Source: Torymus aiolomorphi
Lineage: Eukaryota > Arthropoda > Insecta > Hymenoptera > Torymidae
Length of the DNA: 64,000 bases
Direction: 5' to 3'
Assembly: GCA_036365515.1 (NCBI GenBank)
Contig: CM070873.1
Location: 25,526,585-25,590,584 of the forward strand
The notes under the pieces were generated by a model, which had not been told where the DNA came from, did no database searches, and saw nothing but the letters and a program-made list of their open reading frames with translations. Positions 11,958-23,000 of this stretch are shown in pieces (within the stretch, counting starts at the first letter, position 1; each line of letters begins with the position of its first letter). The position numbers and the translations under genes were made by a program.

Positions 11958-12320
11958 TAGAATAATAGAATAAGCTTTTTCACAAATTTATATTAGCTTA
12001 TTTATGATTATTTAAAAGATATTAAAGTTGGCCAATTTTTTTATGTAGAAAATGACTATTAAGAGGCTTGGTATTATGGCGAGGAGTGAGAGAGGCAGAA
12101 TCAAACGGAAAAATCATTGTTTTCATTTGTGTTTAAATACCAATAATGCATGTTTACGTTTTGGTTAGGTATCTTTTTTTTTAATATTTGGTTTGAAATG
12201 CATGATCAGATTAGAGATAAAATTTAGTAAAAACATTTGAAGGTTACGTTATCTCTATTAAATAAAGAATATGACCGGAAAAATCGCCACTATACAGAAA
12301 TTAGCTATTTTTACTAGCTA

Positions 12321-12326
12321 TTTATT
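12321..12326 (-). terminator. candidate poly(A) signal supplied by MITE
   Basis: The minus strand reads AATAAA about 141 nt past the CYP4-like stop codon, inside the right end of MITE copy B. A competing AATAAA overlaps the last codons (12482-12477). Transcript 3' ends would be needed to choose. Confidence 0.4.
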
Positions 12327-12466
12327 AACTTCCTGGCTATTTTCGATAGAGCCAATTCCTACCAGGGCAATCTTGGTTGTATTATAAGCAATAGCTATTT
12401 CAACAAACCAGAATGACATGTTCTTCAATGGCTGTTCTTATATCTTAGATCCGATGGCAGTCTATA

Positions 12467-13834
12467 TTAACTTCTTTTTATTTTAATGAACTTTGTACGT
12501 ATAGGGCGTCCCGGATATAACGCCACACTTATCGAGAATTGACGAAAACTAGATGTTCTATCTATAGGCTCCAGATAAAAATTGTACAATATAGAAGCTA
12601 GTACACCCTTCATAGTCATCATTGCATATTTTTGACCTACAACATTTTGTATATTTAAAATATTTGATCAATTTGCAGGATATCGTTAATATAATTTTCC
12701 GCGTCTTTATTTACCTATACAATTTCGCAGGCCTCCACTAAAGGGTATATAGGCAAAAGGATGTCGATTTTGAACTTGATCAGGTAAGAATCTATCTGGA
12801 TCAAATTTTTCTGGTTCGGGCCAGAAGTTGGGGTCCCTATGTAAATCGAAAATATTTATAATTACTTCTGTCCCCGCTGGAATAAAATAATCTCCTGAAA
12901 GCAAAATAATTTTAGTTTAATAAAATTCTTGTTATAGATTAATGTACTTTTAGAACAATTATTTAAAAAGTAATAAATATTTTGACATTTTCACTTACTT
13001 AATTGTATGCCTTCAGATATATAACGCCCAATTTGAGGTGCAACCGAAAACAAACGCAATGATTCTTTAACACAGCGGTCTAAATACTCAAATTTTTTAA
13101 TTTCGCTATCTGTTATTTTACCATTACTTTGATCATATACTTTAAATACTTCATTTCTTGCTAAATCCTGGAATAATGACAAAACATAGATAAATTACTG
13201 TCGGAAATAATATTTGAAAAGTCATTCACTCATAATGTTAGATATATTTGTAAAACTTACTTGCGCTTCTTTGTTCTCTGCGAGTAACATTATGGTGTAG
13301 CAAAGAGCTAAAGAAGTCGTATCAAAGCCCTACAATGTTAATAATTTTTCTTCAATTTAATTAGTTTATTTACGTAATATTATGTATTATACTAACTGCT
13401 GATACTAAGTTATCAATTTCTTCTCCAACTCCTTGACTATCTATCACACCTTTTTTTTCCGCTGATAAGAGAATATCAAGCAGAGATTTTTTGCGTTTTC
13501 CACCTACAAAAATTATTCACTTAGACAGAAGTTGTGAATTTCTTGTAACGAGAATATTTACGGAATGTGTAATATATTACCATTATATGCATCATCTAAT
13601 TCATCGCTATTGATGGTATTTTTATCTGTAGCGTGTTCTGTTTGTTCGTGATATTTTCGGCGTTCTGATATTACCTACAACATATATATGAGAAAATTCG
13701 CAAATGTTGAACGAATTTTTCGTACAAAAATCTCTAAAAAATTTTTCTGATACGTTTTTCTGAATTGATTTTTTTATTTATGTATACCATATAATCAAAA
13801 AATCCTTTAAAAAACTTTGTAAAATATTTTATTT

Positions 13835-13929
<95 letters not shown>

Positions 13930-16336
13930 TGAAAATCATTAAAAAAGCTATGTAAATCCTCAATCATTTAGTTAGAATTGCTTGCAGTTATAGTTTAAAC
14001 GACAGAAAATGAACCAACAGAAAAGCAATTTTCATTTTTACTTTTTTAAAATCGGACCACACAAAATAGCGTGCAATTTTAATCGTTTAAATTACTATTT
14101 ATTAGTGTATTATGGTTAATTATGAAATATACCAAAGAATAGTATTCATTAGTATAAATACCGACCTTATCTCTAAAAATACGACTTTCTCCAATAGCGT
14201 GATCTTGCTTCTGTCCCAATAATAACCAATTCATCATCCAATCTTTGATGTATGGACGAACTACTCTGTATTTATATTAATATGCTCTGTATTTATATTA
14301 ATCCTTTGATCATATAATTACGAATATTTTAATGCTATCTTATGTATCAATACCTGTATAATGTGACGTTACATACAATCTCCAACGCGTGTCTGTACTT
14401 TTCTCCACCTTCCGACTCCGTTTTACTCACATCAATACCCATTGTTGATTCTGTTTTAACGTATTTTATCTACATATTATTCTTTTATAACACAAATGAA
14501 AACTAAGGTATTATAAACTAAATATTCTGAGTTTTACCGCATATAATTTCTAATGTAAGTTTTGCAAATAATGACAAGAGTTCTTGAATAGTCTCTTCTC
14601 CTTCGGATCTCATGTGCTTCATTAAATTTGTCGTATACTGGTTTGATATTTTTAAATTATTTTGTAATAGAGTTGGTGAAAATCCTGGATTCATAATTTT
14701 TCGTCTTTGTCGCCACTTTTCATCTGTAGTGCAGAGAAATTACTAGCTTTTAATTCAAAAATTTAACTTACAATAGATTTATTATATTTTACTTACTTTT
14801 ACTTAAAATAAGACCATCTCCTCCAAATTTCGCAAAGTTCTCATATAACGAACTTTTATTAATATTTTTTTTACATGAGAGAAGAATCTACATAAGAATA
14901 TTAACTAAGATAATAAGTTTATAAAATAATTCGTTTTATTTAATTAGAAGGAAATATTACCTTTATATCATCAGGATGTCGAATGAAAATTAATGCACTC
15001 ATTGTTAACCATATTTTACTTATTGAGTAATATTCGTTGGAAGACTGGCGAAACATTAGCCATAACTCTTCTAAAAAAATAAAATAATATGTTATAATAG
15101 TTGTTTAAGAAATAAACTTACTAAGAGATTAGTACAATATTAAATATGAGTCATAGTATATATTATGAGTAATTCTGCGGGAAATCTCAAACAACTAGGT
15201 ATTAAATATAATAGTACATTTCGACACGGGTGGGGAAGTCGATTATTTAGCTGGTGTGACTTTTTGCACGAGCGAAGCGAGTGCGAAAAAGTCACACCAG
15301 CTAAATAATCGACTTACGCACTAGTTTCGAACGGTATTTTATACCACGAGCGCCGAAAAATCATACCAAAGTTGTGATTTTGAGGTTAGAGTGGTATAAA
15401 TAAAATTATTTTGGGGCGCACTTTTATCAGAGCAGGTTTTTTGGTTCTCTAGACCATTCTGAATATAAAAAAAATATCAACGTGGTCGATTGGATGGCAA
15501 GCTTTTTTGCCGGTGATAACTTTATTTTAAAAATTCTTAACAATGTCCCTCCTTCAAACAAAAATCATTTCGTCAAGGAGAATCGCACATACATTCCAAA
15601 GAAGAAAATGAAATTAAAAAATGCGAGCTTCCTGTTGCTTTTTACAAAATGAACAAAAAATATTGATTTCTTCAAAAGTTATATAAATTGAAAAATGGGC
15701 ATAAAATATACTAATTTTTGAAAATACATTGAAAAATTGCGAAAACCCGCTCCTTTACATTTACACAGTATTTACTGTATTTTATGCCCATCTTTCAATT
15801 TATATAACTTTTGAAAGAATCTTCTTCTTAACAGAATTATATATTTTTGAAATAGAGACAGTTTTAAGCATTTTTAAAAAATTAAGATATTGTTGGCAAA
15901 AAAGTTTGCTACCCGATCGACTATATTTACGACTTTTTTTATATTCAGAATGATCCAGAGAAAAAAAAACTGCTCTGGTAAGTCTGACCATCAAAAAATT
16001 TGTATTTGTTTTTGGTTCTCAATTGTTTGAGATTTCCCGTAGAATTGCTTGTATGTTCTTATACTAAATTAATATTATAATTTATTTTAATATTAAATAC
16101 TGTCACCGAAATTTACTCATCAGAATAATATTCATTCCTTGACCTAATGGATCTCAAAAATAATATTTAAATTTTTCTGAATTACCTGCTGAACGATTGA
16201 GCTGCAGCATGTTTCCAATAAATGGAAGCGATGTAGGTCCAGGTATTTTATTAATCGCTCTTGCCGATTTATTATACCGCATAATGACATGCAAAACAAG
16301 CAAGCTTAACAAAATTAGTAAGAGATAAGTTATCAT
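12467..16336 (-). CDS. cytochrome P450, CYP4-like, complete 12-exon gene
   Basis: This is a microsomal haem-thiolate mono-oxygenase; CYP4-clade enzymes act on fatty acids, hydrocarbons, hormones or xenobiotics. I assembled the exons by hand: 16336-16186, 15070-14961, 14887-14797, 14723-14538, 14450-14354, 14265-14166, 13674-13581, 13503-13397, 13329-13261, 13167-12999, 12894-12715 and 12636-12467. All introns are GT-AG and all phases fit, giving 507 codons, normal for the family. Visible features are an N-terminal membrane anchor ([19 protein letters not shown]), a proline hinge (IPGPTSLPF), helix-C WRQRR at 121-125, I-helix AGFDTTS at 312-318, K-helix ESLR at 370-373, FDPDRF at 422-427 and the haem loop [10 protein letters not shown] with ligand Cys450. 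The classic CYP4 stretch EVDTFMFEGHDTT reads differently here ([14 protein letters not shown]). An in-frame Met at 16408 would add 24 residues; I prefer 16336 because it opens the anchor. Introns are 67-491 nt except intron 1 (1115 nt). The subfamily is not assignable by eye. Confidence 0.95.
13838..13925. repeat. (AT)n microsatellite in CYP4-like intron 6
   Basis: About 44 AT units lie between exons 6 and 7, explaining why this intron (491 nt) is longer than most of its neighbours. Confidence 0.97.
15205..15360. repeat. perfect palindrome (GAGCGAAGCGAG loop) in CYP4-like intron 1
   Basis: Arms of 30 bp at 15236-15265 and 15286-15315 are exact inverse complements (AAGTCGATTATTTAGCTGG ... and its mirror). 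They are separated by a 20-nt loop GCACGAGCGAAGCGAGTGCG. The perfect arms suggest recent origin or ongoing homogenisation. Related loops occur at 1.7 and 18.1 kb. Confidence 0.85.
15428..15977. mobile_element. foldback element in CYP4-like intron 1
   Basis: CAGAGCAGGTTTTTTGGTTC ... ACCATTCTGAATATAAAAAA on the left is mirrored by TTTTTTATATTCAGAATGAT ... CTGCTCTG on the right. Inner segments (AAGTTATATAAATTGAAAAA against TTTCAATTTATATAACTTTT) also pair, so nearly the whole 550 bp folds back. No coding capacity is visible. It is transcribed as intron if the gene is active. Confidence 0.8.
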
Positions 16337-16733
16337 TGTTCTTGAAGTAATAAAATATAAAGTAAATTGGTTAATAAGACGATAGAAATTTGTCGCTTGA
16401 TTGATCAACTTTCACCGTTGGTGCATGAAACAATATGTTTAACTTATATGCATGTTCTCTGAAAATGAAATTGATGACCTCCCTGCAACTTAAAAATAAA
16501 TTAATATTAATATTCTACCCATCGGCGTCATCTGATAAATATAGAAATACCACCTCCCCACAAAATTTCAAGACATTTTACTTCAGTTATCGTTGAACAT
16601 GAAAAAAACATTTTTTTTATAAATTGTTTGTAGGTTAGACTCAATATTTCTATATAGATTATAACAAAAACATTTTTATCGCGGTATGTTTTTGAGATAG
16701 AATGTATTTTCAAAAAATTATATTTTTATGAAT

Positions 16734-17262
16734 ACTAGCTAAATTCATGTGCACCGCGCGCGCTCCATGTACTTTTTTTTTATTAAATATGCTAAGAATA
16801 ATTTATTCGTTACAAGCCGAAAATCTTTTTGTTTGAATTTTAATGGATCTTTAATAATTGATATAATACTGCAGTATATTTACTCTTAATCAATACTAAT
16901 ATTGACATAATTTATTTTAAAGGATCTCTTTTACTTTTCATTCTAATTCTCAAAATCTTGTTTATACTGCTAAAATCAATATTTTGCATATTGTTTTGAA
17001 TTTTACCGTCCAATTCAATAACTAATCGTATTGTATTTTATTTCTGGCCATCACTTTAACAAACAATTATAATGTGTTATTTATTTTTTGTAAGCTACAA
17101 CCAACAATTATTTAATTATTATTTATTTAATACTTTCACTTTAATCATTTTCATTCCAATAAATCATAATCATCAAATAAAAATGTATATTTAATTTTAA
17201 ATTCTCGCGCCTTTTATTGAAAAGCCAATCACAAATCAAATCTATAGAGGCTTCGCATGATT
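16734..17262 (+). repeat. dispersed repeat, copy 1 (left of receptor gene)
   Basis: It aligns in the same orientation with 22399-23000. Shared segments include AAGAATAATTTATTC, CAATTCAATAACTAATCGTA, TTTAATTTTAAATTCTCGCG and GCCAATCACA. The copies are clearly diverged, with different central inserts. No ORF is seen and the class is unknown. Confidence 0.8.
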
Positions 17263-17940
17263 TTATAAACAAATAACGTGAAGTAGGCTACAGTTTTTAG
17301 ATAATTGACCAATCAGAACACGAATAAAAGCGTTACTTTTCAATTCGTGATTTAATCGCGTTGGATCTTTTATATAGAAATGGAACTCAACAACTATTAC
17401 GGAGACCCTATACGCAACGTGCTGTTACAACAAAATTGCTGTCCGAAAACTTACTGATTCAGGATCATCATTTTTCTGTCGTATTTTTTTACCATAGATT
17501 GCGAATTAATAAGATTTCAGACAGGAATGTTTTTGTCCATAACATAATCGAAGATATGTAGAACTGAATTTGTATCAAAATCTCATTTTATAGAAAAAAA
17601 TGACTTACTGAAATATTTTGTCTCTACTGCTATATCGAAACGTGAAATGATGATGCCGATATTGGACGCCGCCTTACTGACTGGTAACTTTTTAGAATAT
17701 GCTGCAATTTTGTTTGCAAGACTCCTTTCTCGTGCTTGATTTAAAGTAATTTTCAAGGTTCAATTCGGTGCATAAAATTTTACTTTCTCTTATCTGGTTG
17801 TTCGTATTTTCTTTACTACGTCATCCTGCTATCTGATTCGTTCTCGTTGAAGTTCATTACAATATCTTTAGGCTAAAGAATTTGCAAAGGTACATTAGCA
17901 TTTAGTATTGGAATAACAATCACAGTGCTAAAAGTTATTT
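17263..17940. other. intergenic, no gene recognised
   Basis: A 66-codon frame at 17361 has no domain and no conserved context. Nothing else was seen. Confidence 0.35.
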
Positions 17941-17941
17941 T

Positions 17942-18201
17942 TATAGCACGGTGTGACCTAAGCCCGTACTTTAGTCACGCCTATTCGTGACAAAAGTTAG
18001 TCCTTTTTTGCACCGTGTTAACCTCACGGTCCAAAAAAGGACTACTTTGGGCACGGATAGGCGTGACAGCGGGCTTAGGGCAGGCAGTGCTATAAAACTT
18101 TGTACGATACTCGTGACTTAGTGGCTCTTTATTGCCTCGCTGCGCTCGGGCACTAACCTCACACCATGCAAAAAAGAGTCACTTTAGTCACACGTATCGT
18201 A
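17942..18201. repeat. two adjacent imperfect palindromes
   Basis: The first (17942-18094) pairs TATAGCAC ... GTGCTATA at its ends and AGTCCTTTTTT with AAAAAAGGACT near its centre. The second (about 18103-18201) pairs TACGATAC ... GTATCGTA and has a loop CCTCGCTGCGCTCGGGC. The loop resembles the GAGCGAAGCGAG signature at 15.2 kb, read from the other strand. These appear to be related non-coding foldbacks. Confidence 0.75.
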
Positions 18202-19414
18202 ATATACTATTGTTTTCTCGTATTTTTTCTACACATAAAAAAATATTTTTTTTAATAACTTCTACATTTTCTAAAAATTGAAGATTAAATGATAACTCAA
18301 AATGAGATATGATCTTTAAAGTGAAATAATCTCTTTCTCTCATTGTATGTGCATATAAATTAACACTTTCAGTGTAGTGTGACCCATATATATGGGTCAG
18401 AAATTATTGAAAATTTTTGTTATTTTCATGAGCGAAACAGCATCATAGTTTAGTACATTATTAACATTTTTACTTAACCGTTTTAAAATTCATCAAAATC
18501 TTCTTATACATTAGCCACACTGAAATTGTTAATATTTAACTAATTATTATGTACAGTAATTAAATACCGTAAATAACATAATTTTATCATTTTTCAATTT
18601 TCCGTCGTAAGAATAATGAAAAAACGTAATAATTATTATATATGTTCTATTACCGATAAATGGTATTTAATAGAATTTGTATAAATGTCATTTATGTGGA
18701 AGCTATCTCATTCAGAGTTCTATAGTATTTAGATTTTTTAAATTACAAAAATTTGATCCTCTAGAATCACTATCACTTCTGATCATTTTAAATTTTTAAG
18801 CAAGATCTACGCTTACAAATTTGATCGTGAGTGAAACTTATACGATGAACGAAGCGTAAACTTATACGGACCCAACAACTAGTTCTGTATTCTAACCACT
18901 GAACTAATCACCACGGAGCTAGCTGAGTACATTGTAGGCTACATCATTTTGCCAAATCGTTATGCCTCTTATCTTGCACTTTTCGAATTCAAGGCAGTAT
19001 CTCAGGTTGAATCAGATACAACAATTTTAATTTCCTTGTGCCAACCTATTTTTTTTTTCTTATCGCCTATACAGACCAGAAGAAAACATTCGAAAACAGG
19101 CTGCTCTCGCCTCGCGTCATTTACTGTCTCTTTTGCACGCGTCTGTATTGACTTCGCTGACGCTGCCTTGACTTACATCAACTTTTTACTAAAGCTGTTT
19201 TGGAGTACATGTTTCAATTGTGGAGACTTTAAGGTTGTATTGGCTATACAATCGTTTTCAAACGTTATTTTTTACTTAAAATATCAATAATTTGTTATAT
19301 GGGATTGTTTTTTTCATTTTCTTTGAAAACTATGTATGAGAGAATAAGACCAATAGTACTCCAAAAGTAAGAAATTGGTTAAAAATTCTTTAAGTATTTC
19401 GACTTTTAAAAATC
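18202..19414. other. AT-rich intergenic
   Basis: No supported gene. A 113-codon frame at 18949-19290 lacks any recognisable domain, and its composition looks like chance. Confidence 0.35.
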
Positions 19415-19781
19415 ATATGTCTTAATACATTTTTAATTTCATTCAAGAAGGTGCCGCATCTTCAAATTTTATTCTATTTTTGGTTTTTTGATCTTATGTT
19501 GTCCATCAAAGAGTTCTTTACAGACCCAGTAACCCAAAAATTAAAAATTATCTTTGTATTTAAAATAATAAACATTTTTAAGTGTACAGTGAACTTAAAA
19601 AATGAGTTCCTTTTTTATAAAACTAACGTTTAATGAAAATGTCAGACATATTTTTTATTTTTGAGTTAGTGGCCCCGTGAAAAATTCTTCTCTGAACAAT
19701 ATAAGACCAAAAAATCAAGAATGGAATAAAATTTGAAGATGCGGCACCTTTTTGAATGAAATTAAAAATGTATTGAGACAT
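19415..19781. mobile_element. foldback element upstream of receptor gene
   Basis: The left arm (19415-19497, with AAGGTGCCGCATCTTCAAAT) is repeated inverted at 19700-19781 (ATTTGAAGATGCGGCACCTT). The arms are about 82 bp with few mismatches around a 200-bp AT-rich core. Confidence 0.85.
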
Positions 19782-20384
19782 ATTCTCCTATCTTAAAAAA
19801 ATGATGGATTTGTTATGATATTAATTTATTTATGATTCGGTAGGTGGGAATAATGGGTTGCTAGGTTACAAAAACAAAAATGGCGCGAAGTTTTGCTAAA
19901 ATTACGGCGCGCGAAGTAAGCTTAGAGATGACTAGTGATTTTTAAAAATCAAAATACTTCAACAATTTTTCTCCCCTTTTTTATCTTAGGGATTTTGTTT
20001 TACATTAGTTTAATAATAAAAAAGTATGATACTTATAACCCTGCAAAAATATTTAAGTTCGAGAATGCCTTTACCTTTAGAAACATCCAGAAACCGATAA
20101 AATATTGAAATATTTCATTTTTGATGCTAACACATGTGAAGTAAAAAAGTTTTGTCGTTGAAACCTATTAATTCAATAAATAATTCAATCAGCATAGATT
20201 GTATCTAACAAAGTAAAAACATTATTAAAATAATCAATAGTTCTTTATTCTACGAATCTTGCCAGAAACCAACAAGGGAAAATCATACAAATCACATTTT
20301 TAAACAGAATTCGCATATTTCAATATCAACAATTTTTTAATTGGAAAAAATTTTTTTTTCACTCTGTATGAGTATTTAATTAAC
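19782..20384. other. upstream region of receptor gene
   Basis: AT-rich with no other gene. No convincing TATA box or initiator can be picked out by eye in front of the 20385 ATG. Confidence 0.4.
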
Positions 20385-22124
20385 ATGAAAATTTTGTATG
20401 CAGTCTTTTTACTTTTATATCGTTGTAACGCTACGAAAGAAAATCAAATGTGTGATTGGCCAAATCTGCTGATCAAAAGAGTTTTGCACGATGTTACCAT
20501 GAATCAGTGTATATTTATATTCACATCTCATTATCCAAGTCTCTTACCTGAGTATAGTAAAGTCATCTGATATATATCACCAAGTTGTCCAGTTGTTGTG
20601 ACGAAGGCTACAATGGTAAGAATCATTCGAGACAAATTTTATCATAGAAGCGAATCAGTTTTCATCGTTCTGTTCCATGCCCATGATGACATAGAGGCGC
20701 TATTTAACTTCATATCCAAGTTATTGTCAAATCCCACTACTCAGTGGCATGCACCACGGCCGAGATTTTTACTTATTTATTTTTACAATAGTACAAGTCT
20801 CGATGACTCTGAAAGGATTGAAAAACGCGCATGGAAACGAAAGTTTTTGGATTTCACAATAGTCAAAGTAAACCTTAGTGAACCCTGTTCTCCGCCGCTG
20901 ATTAGTTACTTCAATCCATTCGAGAACAATTATTACCAATATCACTTAAACGAGACAACGGACATACTACCGTCCAAAGTAATTACTGTTCACGGGTTTA
21001 AACTCAAGCTGTTCGTTCCATTTTACATCAAAATGGATGGTTTTGGAAATCTAGTGAATATAGATAAATGGGATATCAATGGAAATTTCATACCCATACT
21101 ATCAATAGCACTGAAGAAACTCAACTTTTCACTCGCAGTAGACACGAAAAAGTTCAGTATTGCGGATATGATGTTGGGCTTCATAAATGTACATCTGGAA
21201 CGATATATGACACCCGTGATACGTCCACACTACCCAACGCTTCGTGGATACGAGGAATGCGAAAAGTTTGTTATAGTCGTCCCAATCATACCGAATCTGA
21301 TGCTCACCAATATCTACAATATTTTCACTCACATTAGTACGTTACTCGTCGTCATCGGCGTTTTATATTGTACGAAAAAGTTGTTTACTAATAAGAGTCC
21401 CTACTGGGATACTATAAACAGCGTGGAGCTGTTGATTGGAACGACAGCTCAAAGGAAACCGCGCACATCAACTCAGAAGATATTCTTCATGTGCTTTGCA
21501 CTGATTTCCATGAAGTACTCCGTTGATTTTTATGCTGACATCGTCGACATCAAATTCATCAGGGACACTCGCCCATTTGACACTCTTGAAGAGATTTACG
21601 ATTCCGAGTTGCCTATTTACAGCACAACACTCATCAAACGATACGTCGGAGCGATGGAGAGCGACGACGTTCATTACAATAATTTGAAAAGTAGGTTCGT
21701 CGATTTTCCTAGGACATTTTACTACTGTTTGAAAGACTTGCAGGCGAAGAGAGACAGGATTTGCGCAACATTGGAAAATGAAGCAAAGGTACGTACTAGA
21801 GAAAAAGTTCTGGACCTACGGGTTATGAAGGTTGTGAAGCCAGACTTACCTTGCTTCCATTGGGCATATAAGACGGAACCTGGCTTTCCATTTCTTGAAA
21901 GAATACAAAGTTTAATAAACAACATCGCGGAATCGGGGATTCCTGAATATTTAGAGAATCAGAAAAAATACAAGACGCGTTTGGTCTTTAGTGACGTCGA
22001 AGAGATAGAGATAACTTTGAAAATTCTGATTGTGGTTTTGATCATTGGATTTTGTATTTCGATGGTTTGCTTCATTTGTGAATTAATGCAAAGGCGTGTT
22101 GAAATTTTAGATTGGCCATTGTAA
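20385..22124 (+). pseudogene. divergent ionotropic receptor (IR), single exon, one in-frame TGA
   Basis: IRs are insect chemoreceptor relatives of ionotropic glutamate receptors, acting in sensory dendrites with co-receptors. From the ATG at 20385 (signal-like MKILYAVFLLLYRCNA), the same frame runs 579 codons, broken only by TGA at codon 62 (20568-20570). After it, 508 codons from an internal ATG at 20598 are open. Layout: N-terminal region, S1 ligand-binding lobe (about codons 205-303), M1 (304-326), no obvious pore loop, M2 (about 363-385), S2 lobe and M3 (about 546-568) with a short tail. Glutamate-binding residues are not evident, as usual for divergent IRs. The reading across the TGA looks like one continuous domain, so a point nonsense mutation is the simplest view. 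Alternatives are readthrough, a start at 20598 without signal peptide, or a tiny intron (36 nt, 20557-20592, would keep frame). The introns of the P450 next door are all 67 nt or longer, so the last is unlikely. Confidence 0.88.
20568..20570 (+). other. in-frame TGA in the receptor ORF
   Basis: This is the only stop in 579 codons; both sides are in the same frame and read as IR sequence. The context is ATC TGA TAT. It could be a fixed nonsense mutation, a polymorphism, a sequencing error or a readthrough site. Confidence 0.85.
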
Positions 22125-22161
22125 TGATTTTAAAGTTGTAATGTGTTCTCTGGTATTTAAA

Positions 22162-22167
22162 AATAAA
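22162..22167 (+). terminator. poly(A) signal of receptor gene
   Basis: AATAAA lies 38 nt after the stop codon, followed within 30-40 nt by GT/T-rich sequence (GAAGGTGTTTTTCTTGCGTG), as expected for a short insect 3' UTR. Confidence 0.65.
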
Positions 22168-22398
22168 GTTCTGAAGGTGTTTTTCTTGCGTGATCAAAGT
22201 ATATAATAGTTTGTAAATTAGGTGTATTGTTTAATATTATTTTATTATGGTTCGTAAAAGCTCAAATAAAAAATTTTAGTTATTTATACTACAAGAAATT
22301 GGAGAAGAATACTCCTAATTACATTCAAATCCAAACTGCTTTCTTAAAGGGATAAAGAATATATAAATTTTACCGATTTTTATTATTGTTTTTATTTA

Positions 22399-23000
22399 AC
22401 TAGCCAAATCCATGCGCGCTGCGCGCGTTCTATAATGTCCCTTTATTAAACATGCAAAGAATAATTTATTCCTTATAAGCCGGAAATCTTTTTCTTTTAA
22501 TTTTGATGTATCTTTAATAATTGTTATAATACTGTAGTAATTTACTCTTAACGAATACAAAATTTTGAGGCTAGAAACTATAAGCTTGTTCGAATATTTT
22601 TTTTTCGTGAAGTATTAAATAAAGAATACAATCTGAACATAATATTGACACAATTTATTCTAATATTAACATAATTAATTCTTCTAAGATTAAAACATTG
22701 CTTATTGTTTTGAATGTTACCGTGCAATTCAATAACTAATCGTATTGTGTTTTGAAATACTTTTCTACTTCCGGCCATCACTTTAACAAATAATTAAAAC
22801 AAGTTATTTATTTTAAGCTGCAACCAACATTAATTTGATTATTATTTATTTAATACTTTTCACTTTAATCATTTTCATTCGAATAAATATTCCAATAAAT
22901 AATACCTAATTATCAAATAATAATGCATATTTAATTTTAAATTCTCGCGCCTTTTATCGAAGAGCCAATCACATATCAAATCTGTAGAGACTTCACTTCT
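22399..23000 (+). repeat. dispersed repeat, copy 2 (right of receptor gene)
   Basis: It is in the same orientation as the copy at 16734-17262. It starts with AACTAGCCAAATCCATGCGC and ends around GCCAATCACATATCAAATCT. The pair flanks about 5.1 kb containing the receptor. A segment at about 22557-22640 is absent from copy 1. Confidence 0.8.

Larger units (their letters stand above)
11098..12367 (+). mobile_element. CCCTGGT-family MITE, copy B, split by another MITE
   Basis: It begins CCCTGGTGGAAATCGATTCC and ends CCAATTCCTACCAGGG. It aligns with copy A along its length except for a TA-flanked insertion at 11238-11957. Its right end lies only 100 bp downstream of the CYP4-like stop codon, so it probably forms part of, or immediately follows, that gene's 3' UTR. 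On the gene's strand it offers an AATAAA at 12326-12321. Confidence 0.85.

Noticed and set aside
16337..16408. Upstream ATG giving a 24-residue N-terminal extension of the P450
   Set aside because: The extension precedes the membrane anchor and is not typical; the ATG at 16336 opens the anchor directly. Kept only as an alternative start.
18949..19290. 113-codon plus-strand ORF
   Set aside because: No domain, no splice signals and ordinary composition; length is possible by chance in 64 kb.
20557..20592. 36-nt intron that would remove the TGA from the receptor
   Set aside because: It keeps frame and has GT/AG, but is far below the 67-nt minimum seen in the neighbouring gene, and the sequence on both sides reads as continuous protein.
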